Positions 32,007 through 42,607 of a stretch of 64,000 bases of DNA are shown here, in pieces; the first letter of the stretch is position 1, and each line of letters opens with the position of its first letter. The stretch lies in contig NZ_CP023688.1 of assembly GCF_008704655.1 (NCBI RefSeq), forward strand, positions 1,798,001-1,862,000, read 5' to 3'. A model generated the notes under the pieces. The model was not told the DNA's origin, did not search any database, and saw nothing but the letters and a program-made list of their open reading frames with translations. The position numbers were made by a program, and so were the translations under genes. Source of the DNA: Streptomyces rimosus (GTDB taxonomy: Bacteria > Actinomycetota > Actinomycetes > Streptomycetales > Streptomycetaceae).

Positions 32007-34634
32007 TCAGGACGGGTCGCCGTACTGGAGGCCGCGTCCGTTGGTGCCGATGTAGACGCGGCCGAAGGTGTCGGGGTCACCGGTGATGACGCCGACGCCA
32101 CTGATGTTGCCCCACTGGTGGTCGTCGTCGTTGACGCGGAGCCAGGTGGCGCCCTTGTCGGTGGAGCGGAAGACCCCGCTGACGTCGTTGACGGTGCCGA
32201 TCATGTACAGGGCCTGGTAGGAGGCGCCCGGTGCGGCCTTGCCGAAGCCGAGGGCGGCGGCGGACTTCACCGTGGTGAGCCTGGCGAAGGTGCGGCCGCC
32301 GTCGGTGGAGTGCAGCAGCCCCCGGTCACCGCCGGCGATCCACAGGTCTCCCGCAACGCCGGGTACGGCCTTGAGCCGGCCGCCGGCGGGAAGGCCGGTG
32401 GCCCGGGCCGTGAAGGTCGCTCCGCCGTCGGTGCTGGCGTAGAGCGTGCCGCCGGCCAGCGAGTAGAACGTGCCGGCCGAGGAGCGGTCGGCGACGACCA
32501 CGGCGCCGGCGCCCAGGCCACCGACCTTCGACCAGCTCGCCCCCTTGTCGGTCGAGCGGTACGGGACCTGGCCGGCCTCGGTCCACACGATGCTCGCACC
32601 GTCCGCCGCGAGCGCGACCTGGCCGCTGTCGGCGCCGACCACCGGCTCCGACCGGAAGCCGGTCCAGCTGTTGCCGCCGTCGGTGGAGTAGGCGCCGTCC
32701 TGCGCGCCGCCACTGCCGACACGGACCATCACCGAGGGGTTTGCCTCGGCGAAGTCGATGTCGGTGCTGTTGCTCATCAACGGGTTGTTCATCCGCCCGG
32801 CGGGCACCTTGGTCAGGTCGTCGTGGCGGAAGCCGCCCTGGTCGCCCATGGCGGTGATGACGGTCGCACCGCCGGGCGGGGCGATCGCGTCCATCAGCGC
32901 GGTCTCCTCCAGGCCGCGCGCGCCCACGGTCCAGTGGCTGGTGCCGCCGCTGTCGGTGGCGTCGGCGTCCTTGCTGCGCCAGATGCCGTTGCCGGTGCCG
33001 TACAGCACGTGCCCGGAGTCGAAGGGGTCCATGGCCAGGGCGGTCATCCAGTGCCCGGTGTGGGTGCCGATGTACGGAGCGGCGGAGGCGTTCCGTACCG
33101 ATTTCCCGGCCAGCGCCTTCCATGTCGTGCCGCCGTCGGTGCTGCGGTAGATCTCGTCCTCGGGCCACCAGCGGTCGAGGGTGGTGACCATCACCGTGGA
33201 CGGCTTGCGCGGGTCGACGGCCAGGCCGGAGAAGCCGTAGCCGCCCTGGGACGGGGAAACGTTCTTCCACGCTCCGCCTGCCGGGGTGTACTTCCACACC
33301 GAGCCCGCCGTCACGCCGTTGGGTCCGAGGTTGTCGGTGTACGTCAGGTACAGCGAACCGTCACCGGAGACCACGCCATGCTGGGGCAGTTGGCCGGTGG
33401 GCTGCCCGGGGACGGCCTTCCAGGTGCTGCCGCCGTCGGTGGAGCGGTAGAGGGAGGTCGACTTGTCCGCGACGCCGACGTAGACCGTGTTGCTGCCGGC
33501 CGGCCCGTACGTCACGAAGGAGATGCCCGCGCCACTGCCCGCCCCGTCCTTGACCGGGAACGTCGAGACCTGCCGCCATGTCACCCCGTGGTCGGTGCTG
33601 CGCCACAGGCCGTTCTTACGGGTCCCCAGCAGCAGGGTGCGGTGGTCCGAGGGGTCGATCGCGAGCCGTTCGCCCGCCCCGCGGCCGTCCTCGTTGCCGC
33701 CCAGCTTGAACGGCAGATCGGTGCGCTGGAAGGTGCGGCCCCGGTCGGTGGAGCGCAGGATCGCGCCGTTGCCGGCCCAGTTGTTGGTGTAGGTGCCCGT
33801 CGCGAGGTAGAGCCGGCTGGGGTCGACGGGGTCGGTGGCCAGCGCGTCGATGCCCAGCAGGTTCCAGTCCTTCTCCCCGAGCCAGTCCGTGAGCGGTATC
33901 CACTGCTCGGCCGCGGTGTCCCACCGGTAGGCACCGCCCATGTCGGTGCGCGCGTACAGCAGACCCTTCTCCCGTGGGTTGAACACCAGGCCGGTGACGT
34001 AACCGCCGCCGACCACCTGGGCGTTCCTCCACTTGTACGGCCCGGCCGCGGCCGCCTGGCTGCCGGTCACCTTCACCAGCTTCCACTGCTGGTTGATGCT
34101 GCCCCTGCCGGGATACTGGACGACCGCCGCGCCCTGGGCCGTGGCCCCTCCGGAGACGTCCAGGACCTGGCCGCTCTTGCGGGAGGTGAAGGTGACGGCG
34201 CCGGAGCCGCTCACGTCATCGATCCGCCACTCCTGGGAGGCGGCGGAGCTGTCGGTCTGCTGCTCGGCGGCAGCCGACCGGGCGGTCGAGCCGCCCGCTA
34301 TGCCGAGCACCTTGCCGCTGTTGCGGTTCACGAGCTCGTAGTGGCCGTCCTCGGTGGGCCTCAGCTTCCACTGCTGGTTGGCGGTGTTCTGGTCGGTCCA
34401 CTGCTGGATGCGGGTGCCGTCGGCGGTGGAGAAGGCGTTGACGTCCAGCACCTTGCCGCTGCGCACGGAGACAAGCTTGTAGTAGGCACCGGCGTCGATC
34501 GTGGCGGCCAGGGAGTCCTCTTGGGTGAACAGGAGGTACGGCACGACGGCGGCCGGCACGCCGAGCAGCAGGCCGGTCGCGGCTCTGCGACGGCGGTGAC
34601 GCCCGCGGCGCCGTCCGTCCGTGTGGTTCTTCAT
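32007..34634 (-). CDS. Secreted CBM13-GH74 xyloglucanase
   Basis: Extracellular enzyme of 875 aa that cleaves xyloglucan. The arginine-rich signal peptide (RRRRAATGLLLG) may use the Tat route. Residues about 45-195 form a ricin-type lectin (CBM13) with repeated QQW/QEW motifs. The rest is a two-propeller GH74 domain with many BNR-type repeats (STDGGSTW, STDRGRTF), LLYARTDMGGAYRWD, LATGTYTNNW and MDPFDSGHVLYGTG, all hallmarks of the family. The N-terminal position of the lectin is notable. I chose ATG 34634, 11 nt after AAGGAG, over ATG 34655, which lacks a ribosome binding site. It starts 41 bp after the xylanase gene, so one operon. Confidence 0.92.
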   Translation of the reverse strand: MKNHTDGRRRGRHRRRRAATGLLLGVPAAVVPYLLFTQEDSLAATIDAGAYYKLVSVRSGKVLDVNAFSTADGTRIQQWTDQNTANQQWKLRPTEDGHYELVNRNSGKVLGIAGGSTARSAAAEQQTDSSAASQEWRIDDVSGSGAVTFTSRKSGQVLDVSGGATAQGAAVVQYPGRGSINQQWKLVKVTGSQAAAAGPYKWRNAQVVGGGYVTGLVFNPREKGLLYARTDMGGAYRWDTAAEQWIPLTDWLGEKDWNLLGIDALATDPVDPSRLYLATGTYTNNWAGNGAILRSTDRGRTFQRTDLPFKLGGNEDGRGAGERLAIDPSDHRTLLLGTRKNGLWRSTDHGVTWRQVSTFPVKDGAGSGAGISFVTYGPAGSNTVYVGVADKSTSLYRSTDGGSTWKAVPGQPTGQLPQHGVVSGDGSLYLTYTDNLGPNGVTAGSVWKYTPAGGAWKNVSPSQGGYGFSGLAVDPRKPSTVMVTTLDRWWPEDEIYRSTDGGTTWKALAGKSVRNASAAPYIGTHTGHWMTALAMDPFDSGHVLYGTGNGIWRSKDADATDSGGTSHWTVGARGLEETALMDAIAPPGGATVITAMGDQGGFRHDDLTKVPAGRMNNPLMSNSTDIDFAEANPSVMVRVGSGGAQDGAYSTDGGNSWTGFRSEPVVGADSGQVALAADGASIVWTEAGQVPYRSTDKGASWSKVGGLGAGAVVVADRSSAGTFYSLAGGTLYASTDGGATFTARATGLPAGGRLKAVPGVAGDLWIAGGDRGLLHSTDGGRTFARLTTVKSAAALGFGKAAPGASYQALYMIGTVNDVSGVFRSTDKGATWLRVNDDDHQWGNISGVGVITGDPDTFGRVYIGTNGRGLQYGDPS

Positions 34635-34675
34635 GGGGAGGTGTTCTCCTTGCATATCACCGTGGATCGGGCAGG

Positions 34676-37540
<2,865 letters not shown>

Positions 37541-39106
37541 TCAGGCCCGGGCCTCGCGCGTGATGAAGGAAGCCTGGCCGGCGAAGGCCCGAGTGCCGTC
37601 GGAGCCATCGAGCCAGATGCCACCGTCGCGGTGGCGGAGGACCGATCCGGGATAGTTGTGCGCGTGCAGGGTCACCGACCCGGCGACCGCCCCGGGGCGC
37701 GGACAGAAGGTGGCGTCTTCACGGAACAGTTGGCTGCCGTCGTTGGTGCTCAGCCGTAGCCGCAGGTACTGATGGCGAAGATACCGGCCGTCCGCGGCGC
37801 GGAGGGTGACGCACCGTGTGTCGGCCAGTCCCCCGACGACCGTGAAGGTGATCCGTTGCGGTGCCTGCGCGCCGCCGGGCGCGGAGACTCGGCCGCCGAG
37901 CGTCGCGAAGTCGCCGGCGTACGTGACGAACAGGCCGGGCTGGTCCACGGACTCCAGCGACCGCGCGCCCAGCGGAACCGTTCCCGCGACGGCGGACGGA
38001 CTCGCCGGGGACGGTTTGGGCGACGCGGTGGTGCGCGACGGGGTCGGCGTGGGGGCGCGCGACGGGAGCGGCGTGGGGGTGCCGACCTCGGGCGCGGCGA
38101 TGACGGCGGGCGTCCGGGGCGCCGGTTCGGGCCAGGCCGCGTAGGTGGCGGCCCCGGCGACGAGCACCGCGCCGGTGGCGAGGCTCACCACCGGATGAGC
38201 GGTCACCACGTGCAGTTTGCCGAGCAGCGAGCCGTGCAGACTGCTTCCCCCCGTCGCCGTGCCGACGCTGACGTGTGCCGCGGCCAGCCCGGCGGCGCCC
38301 GCGGCAGCCGTACCCGACAGCAGGCCCTTGGCGGCCAGCGCGGCGAGGAGTGCGGCCGGGACGGCCAGCGGCGCGATGTTGAGAAGCAGCAGTTCGGCCG
38401 GAACCCGTTCTGTCGTCGTGCAGACCGGGCAGTCACGGGTGTGCCGCGCGATCCGCTTGCGCCACACCGATGTACGGAGACCGTCCCAGCCGGCGACGGT
38501 CTCGTTCAGCTGCGGACAGCGCGGGTCCGCCTCCAGCGCGGCGACAATCGTCCGGCTCAGTTCCAGTTGCTCGCGCATGCGCTGCAAACGAACTCCGGCG
38601 TGGGCGGCGCTGAGCCCCATCGCGTCGGCGATGTCCTGACGGCTCAGCAAACCGGCGCATTCCTGCCACCACAGCGACAGCAGCACCCGGTGGTCCGGGT
38701 CGAGCCACCGGGCGGCTTCGACCACCTGACGGCGCTCGTCCGACATGTGCAGCCGCAGGATCGTCATGTCTTCGGGCGCGGTGCCGACATGCGGTGTCCG
38801 GAGTGCCTCGTCGATGACCGTGGTCCGGTCGGCGAGAGTGCGTTGCCGGTGCCAGTGGGTATTGACCTGGCGGAGCGCGATCGACACCAGCCAGGACCGG
38901 AAACTTTCCGGGGCCCGCAGGTCGGGCAGGTCGCGCACCACGCGCAGCAGGGTCTCCTGGACGACGTCGTCCACGTCGGCATGTCCGCTCAGCGCCCGCC
39001 CGACGATGTTGTAGAGCAACGGCAGGTACGCGGCGATCAGCTTCTCGCGCGCCCGGTCGTCACCGGCCTGCGCCGCGACAACCAGCTCCACATGGCCCGC
39101 GTCCAT
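37541..39106 (-). CDS. ECF sigma factor fused to zinc anti-sigma-like segment, TM and AbfB (CBM42) sensor
   Basis: Protein of 521 aa that joins signal reception and transcription. Residues 10-95 are sigma region 2 (VDDVVQETLLRVVRDLPDLR), about 120-185 region 4 (LSRQDIADAMGLSAAHAGVR). His222-x3-Cys226-x2-Cys229 (RHTRDCPVC), with Cys197 upstream, matches the zinc anti-sigma HxxxCxxC signature. Hydrophobic stretches at about 236-283 and 304-324 are membrane segments; 330-378 is a Pro/Thr/Ser linker; 380-521 is an AbfB arabinose-binding domain (CVTLRAADGRYLRHQYLRLR, NYPGSVLRHRDGGIW). Topology would put the sigma part inside and AbfB outside. It lies directly upstream of the GH10-GH62/GH74 operon on the same strand. 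I infer an arabinoxylan-sensing one-component sigma factor; fused ECFs are known as a class. Confidence 0.9.
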   Translation of the reverse strand: MDAGHVELVVAAQAGDDRAREKLIAAYLPLLYNIVGRALSGHADVDDVVQETLLRVVRDLPDLRAPESFRSWLVSIALRQVNTHWHRQRTLADRTTVIDEALRTPHVGTAPEDMTILRLHMSDERRQVVEAARWLDPDHRVLLSLWWQECAGLLSRQDIADAMGLSAAHAGVRLQRMREQLELSRTIVAALEADPRCPQLNETVAGWDGLRTSVWRKRIARHTRDCPVCTTTERVPAELLLLNIAPLAVPAALLAALAAKGLLSGTAAAGAAGLAAAHVSVGTATGGSSLHGSLLGKLHVVTAHPVVSLATGAVLVAGAATYAAWPEPAPRTPAVIAAPEVGTPTPLPSRAPTPTPSRTTASPKPSPASPSAVAGTVPLGARSLESVDQPGLFVTYAGDFATLGGRVSAPGGAQAPQRITFTVVGGLADTRCVTLRAADGRYLRHQYLRLRLSTNDGSQLFREDATFCPRPGAVAGSVTLHAHNYPGSVLRHRDGGIWLDGSDGTRAFAGQASFITREARA

Positions 39107-39461
39107 GAGCCCATCCCACCTTCGTCAAGGGAGCGATCCGCCGAGTACGGCGGCATACCTTAGCGTCGGCAAACAGTTACGGCCAAAGCCTGCGCCTCGG
39201 GCGGACGAGCCGGCCCGCGGGTGCGTTCGGGTAGCAGGCGGCCTACTCGTGGACGTCAGGTGATGCCCCATCAGGACGAGCGTCGAATGAGCATCGCGAC
39301 CGCCATTTCAGCGTGCGGCTATCGTCCGCACCGCATGCGTCGTTACCGCCTCGCTCGTCCGGGTACCCGGCCGGCCACCGAACGGGCCGCCGACGAAGCC
39401 GCCGCCACCGGCCCCGTGCCCCGGCGCGTAGCAGACCTGACGCGATGCCGAGCCGCCGGCC
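39107..39461. other. 355-bp spacer upstream of the fused sigma factor
   Basis: No coding sequence recognised. It carries the promoter of the sigma gene (ribosome binding site GGTGGGA before ATG 39106) and follows the LuxR stop on the same strand. On the minus strand CCGTAAC about 75 bp before the start is the nearest thing to an ECF -35 box, without a clear partner. Confidence 0.4.
39138..39153. promoter_or_regulatory. CCGCCG/CGGCGG dyad in the sigma-gene leader
   Basis: Perfect 6-bp inverted repeat CCGCCG-agta-CGGCGG, 32-47 bp upstream of the sigma factor start. It could be a leader hairpin or an operator; G+C-rich palindromes arise easily here, so weight is low. Confidence 0.3.
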
Positions 39462-40754
39462 TCACTGCCTCCCGGTGGCCGGCCGTGGCGGCCAGGCCCG
39501 GGGAGCGAGGATGCCCAGGACGTAGGCACGGGCGACGAGGGCGGGTCTGGTCTCGGCGCCCAGCAGGTCCCGGAGCCGGCTGAGGTGGTAGTCGACTGCT
39601 TGGCGGGAGAGCTTCAGCGAGGTGGCGATTTCGCCGTTGGTGCTGCCGCCGGCGAGGAGGGACAGTATGCGGATCTGCGCGGCGGTGAGCGACGGGTGGG
39701 CCTCGTGGGCGATGCTCTGGTCGGTGACGACGGCCCACACGTGTGCGACGCGGCCGACGGGCCCGCTCACCGTGGACAGGTGGAGCTGCGCACGGCGCTG
39801 GCGCCCCTCGGTGTCCAGGAGGACGGCGGAGGTCTCCGCCCGCCTGATGCGGCGGGTGATCAGCCCTTCCCAGGCGCGGCGCAGGGGGCGGAGGTCGGGC
39901 GTGGCGGCGAGCAGGGTGTGCGCACGGCGGCCGACGAGGTCGGACAGGCGTGTCCGGAACAGTTCGGCGGCGGCCGTACCCGCCTGTTCTATGCGGCCGC
40001 CGACCGAGAGCAGCGCGCAGGGCAGACCGCTGTAGTCCCGCAGCGCGCGCAGATTCTCCTCGGCCTCCTGGCGCTGGCTCGTCGCGCGGACGTGGTCGGT
40101 GATGTCGACGTAGATCCCGGCCACACAGGTCCGGCCGTTCTCCTGGACCGGGAAGCGGTGGCCGGCCGCCTGCCCGGTGCTGCCGTCCGAACGGTGGTAG
40201 CGCAGGTGGTGGCGGACCGGCTTGCCGCGGCGGAGGATCTCCTGGTCCAGGGCCCGGAACTGGGCAGCGTCGGAGGGGGTGTCGAGGTCTTCGATACGGC
40301 TGCCGACGACCCGCTCCGGTGTGGTGCCGTAGAGATGCGCGTAGGCGTGGTTGGCCCATAAGTAGCGGCCGTCGCGGTCGCGGAGGAAGGCCGCGGCCGG
40401 CGCGAAGTCGGCGAAGTCCGCGAAAGCGGCGTACGGCCGGCCACCGGCGGGCTGCGCACCGGTCTCCATCGCGATCCCGCGCGTCCAGCCCCGGCACCCG
40501 TCCTGGGGCCATCGCACGTGGAAGGTCCGGCCGTCGAACTGGACCAGGGGGTGGCCGCCTTGGGGGGCGTCTCCCTGAGCGGACAGTTCTTGGCGCGCGT
40601 GGTCCAGGAAGCGCTGCGCGGTGGGCAGGTCGGCGAAGGCCCCGCCGCCCCGCTCCTTGACGCGCCCCTGCTCATCCGCCTCCCACCAGGACACGGGGAG
40701 GCGCTCCAGCAGTGCTCTGAGACCGGGATCGTCCACGACGGCCTTTCCGTCCAT
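39462..40754 (-). CDS. PAS-domain LuxR-type transcriptional regulator
   Basis: Cytoplasmic regulator of 430 aa. Residues about 110-220 form a PAS domain (FLRDRDGRYLWANHAYAHLY, VVGSRIEDLDTPSD, VAGIYVDITDHVR); a second PAS-like region follows at about 235-345. A LuxR helix-turn-helix ends the protein (about 355-410: AQIRILSLLAGGSTNGEIAT, LKLSRQAVDYHLSRLRDLLG). No receiver domain is present, so a small ligand or cofactor in the PAS domain is the likely input. It is divergent from the ATP-grasp/PPDK/MFS operon and is the likely pathway regulator. GGCGGG precedes ATG 40754. Confidence 0.88.
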   Translation of the reverse strand: MDGKAVVDDPGLRALLERLPVSWWEADEQGRVKERGGGAFADLPTAQRFLDHARQELSAQGDAPQGGHPLVQFDGRTFHVRWPQDGCRGWTRGIAMETGAQPAGGRPYAAFADFADFAPAAAFLRDRDGRYLWANHAYAHLYGTTPERVVGSRIEDLDTPSDAAQFRALDQEILRRGKPVRHHLRYHRSDGSTGQAAGHRFPVQENGRTCVAGIYVDITDHVRATSQRQEAEENLRALRDYSGLPCALLSVGGRIEQAGTAAAELFRTRLSDLVGRRAHTLLAATPDLRPLRRAWEGLITRRIRRAETSAVLLDTEGRQRRAQLHLSTVSGPVGRVAHVWAVVTDQSIAHEAHPSLTAAQIRILSLLAGGSTNGEIATSLKLSRQAVDYHLSRLRDLLGAETRPALVARAYVLGILAPRAWPPRPATGRQ

Positions 40755-41128
40755 GTACCCGCCGGGCGGCGGGAAGTGACATGGCGATGCCTATCCCGTG
40801 CGGAGTCCGGCCATGCTCCGTTATCAGCCGACTGCGGTACGTGAGCGCGTCGCCGGGGCGGCTCGCCATAGGTGATCCACCACCTTCGTCCGCACTCCAA
40901 CGATGTCCACGACTTTGGCATTTGCCTGATTGGCGCCCGCCTCCGGCGGCACTTCCGGCACCCGCCTTCTGTTTCCCTTGTGTATGTCGCCGGTTACCCG
41001 CCGTGTTCTACGCGGGTTGCGTCACGGTGCCCCGGTCACGGTTGACGGGCAGCGGGGCCGGGCCACGGCCCGACGCCCCGGACGGACGAGCGAACAGACA
41101 AGTGACAAGCGATAGGAGACGAATTTCC
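40755..41128. other. 374-bp divergent promoter region of the ATP-grasp cassette
   Basis: No gene seen. It separates the PAS-LuxR gene from the three-gene operon and should carry both promoters. There is a locally AT-richer stretch at about 40900-40990 and a TTGACG hexamer near 41041, but no matching -10 or clear dyad. Confidence 0.4.
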
Positions 41129-42607
41129 GTGAGCACGGTGCTGTTGGTGCACGCCAAGGGCGGTCCGCCGCTCGGCCATGTCCTGTCCCGGACAGCCGCG
41201 CGGGCGGACGTGCACCTGCTGGCGCTCAGCGCGCTTCCGCCGTCGGTCGCCGCGTCCGCGGAGCGGCTGTGCGCCTCGGTCGTGCTGCCCACCGACGCGG
41301 AGCGGTCCGACCTGGTCTCGCTGATCGTGGCGCGGGCCCAAGCCGTCGGCGCGGACGCGGTTCTCACCTTCTCCGAGTACGCGGTCGTGGCCGTCGCCGA
41401 AGCGTGTGAGGCGCTCGGTCTCGCCGGTGCGGGAGACGCCGCCGCGCTCGCCCGCGACAAGCGGATGATGCGGCACACCTGGCATCGGCACGGCCTGCCG
41501 CAGCCCGCGTTCCGCCCCGTCGCCACCCAGGCGGACCTCCACGAGGCCGTCGCCGCCCTGACCGCTCCCCTGCTGCTGAAGGCGGCCTGGAGCGCGGGCT
41601 CCACCGCCCACCAGATCATCGCCTCCCCGCAGGAGGCCGACGCCGCCTGGCAGCGCTCGCGCGAAACCATGGACCAGTCCGCCCGGCTGGGCTTCGCCGA
41701 ACTCCATGTGGCCGAGGCGGCGGGGCACTTCGTGGTCGAGGAGATCGTGACCGGCGACACCGCGGGCTGGTTCGACGAGCCCGGCTGGGGCGACTACGTC
41801 AGCGTCGAGGGCGTGGTGACCGGCGGCGTCTTCCGGCCGGTCTGCGTCAGCGGCCGGATGCCGACGGTGGAGCCGTTCACCGAGCGCGCCGGCATCACCC
41901 CCGCGTCGCTTCCCGTGGACCTTCAGGACCGCGTGGTCGACCTTGCCCGGAAGGCCGTCGATGCCCTCGGCCTGCGCGACTGCGGCACTCACACCGAGAT
42001 CAAGCTCGGCGCCGACGGGCGCATGTGGCTGATCGAGACGGCCGCCCGGTTCGGCGGCGCGATGACCGTCCCGCAGATCGAGGAGGTGTTCGGGCTCGAC
42101 GTCGTCGGCATGCTCGTGGACCATCTTCTGGGCCGTCCGGTCGCCTGGCCCGACCGGGTCCTCGGCCCGGAGCAGGCACGGGGCGCCGCGGGTTCCCTCG
42201 TCGTCCTCGCGGTGGACGGCCGCGGCGCGGCCTGGCGGGACCGCAGGCGGTGGGACTTCCGCGTGGTGCGGGAGGCCGTCGCGCTGAGCGAGGGCAGCAC
42301 GCTCTCGGTGGTACCGGAGAGTTCCCTGCCCGACGGCAGCATCGTGCCGGTCTATGACCCCGCCGGCGGTGCCAACACGATGGCGGCCCTGTGCCTGCTC
42401 TCCGCCGCCGACGCGCGCACCGTGCTGCGCGACTTCACGGCTCTGGTGGACGCGCTGCCCGACGTACTGCCGCCCGCCGTACCCGCCGCGCCGCGGCCCG
42501 GGCCCCCGGCCGGCCGGTCCCGGAACACGACCGCACCGTCAGCCTCCGCATCCCCCGCCCGCCCGCGCGTCCAGCCGGCCGTACCGTCCGAGGGAGTCGC
42601 CGTATGA
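41129..42607 (+). CDS. ATP-grasp carboxylate-amine ligase
   Basis: Cytoplasmic ATP-dependent ligase of 492 aa. N-terminal pre-ATP-grasp domain (VSTVLLVHAKGGPPLGHVLS, about 1-100), then the ATP-grasp core: DKRMMRHTWHRHGLPQPAF, PLLLKAAWSAGSTAHQI for nucleotide binding, FVVEEIVTG, and the metal-binding WLIETAARFGGAM near residue 300. Such enzymes couple an acyl-phosphate to an amine, as in dipeptide ligases of small natural products. No carrier-protein or carboxylase partner is present. A Pro/Ala/Ser tail ends the chain. GTG 41129 follows AGGAG. Its stop overlaps the next start as ATGA, so translation is coupled. Confidence 0.88.
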   Translation: MSTVLLVHAKGGPPLGHVLSRTAARADVHLLALSALPPSVAASAERLCASVVLPTDAERSDLVSLIVARAQAVGADAVLTFSEYAVVAVAEACEALGLAGAGDAAALARDKRMMRHTWHRHGLPQPAFRPVATQADLHEAVAALTAPLLLKAAWSAGSTAHQIIASPQEADAAWQRSRETMDQSARLGFAELHVAEAAGHFVVEEIVTGDTAGWFDEPGWGDYVSVEGVVTGGVFRPVCVSGRMPTVEPFTERAGITPASLPVDLQDRVVDLARKAVDALGLRDCGTHTEIKLGADGRMWLIETAARFGGAMTVPQIEEVFGLDVVGMLVDHLLGRPVAWPDRVLGPEQARGAAGSLVVLAVDGRGAAWRDRRRWDFRVVREAVALSEGSTLSVVPESSLPDGSIVPVYDPAGGANTMAALCLLSAADARTVLRDFTALVDALPDVLPPAVPAAPRPGPPAGRSRNTTAPSASASPARPRVQPAVPSEGVAV

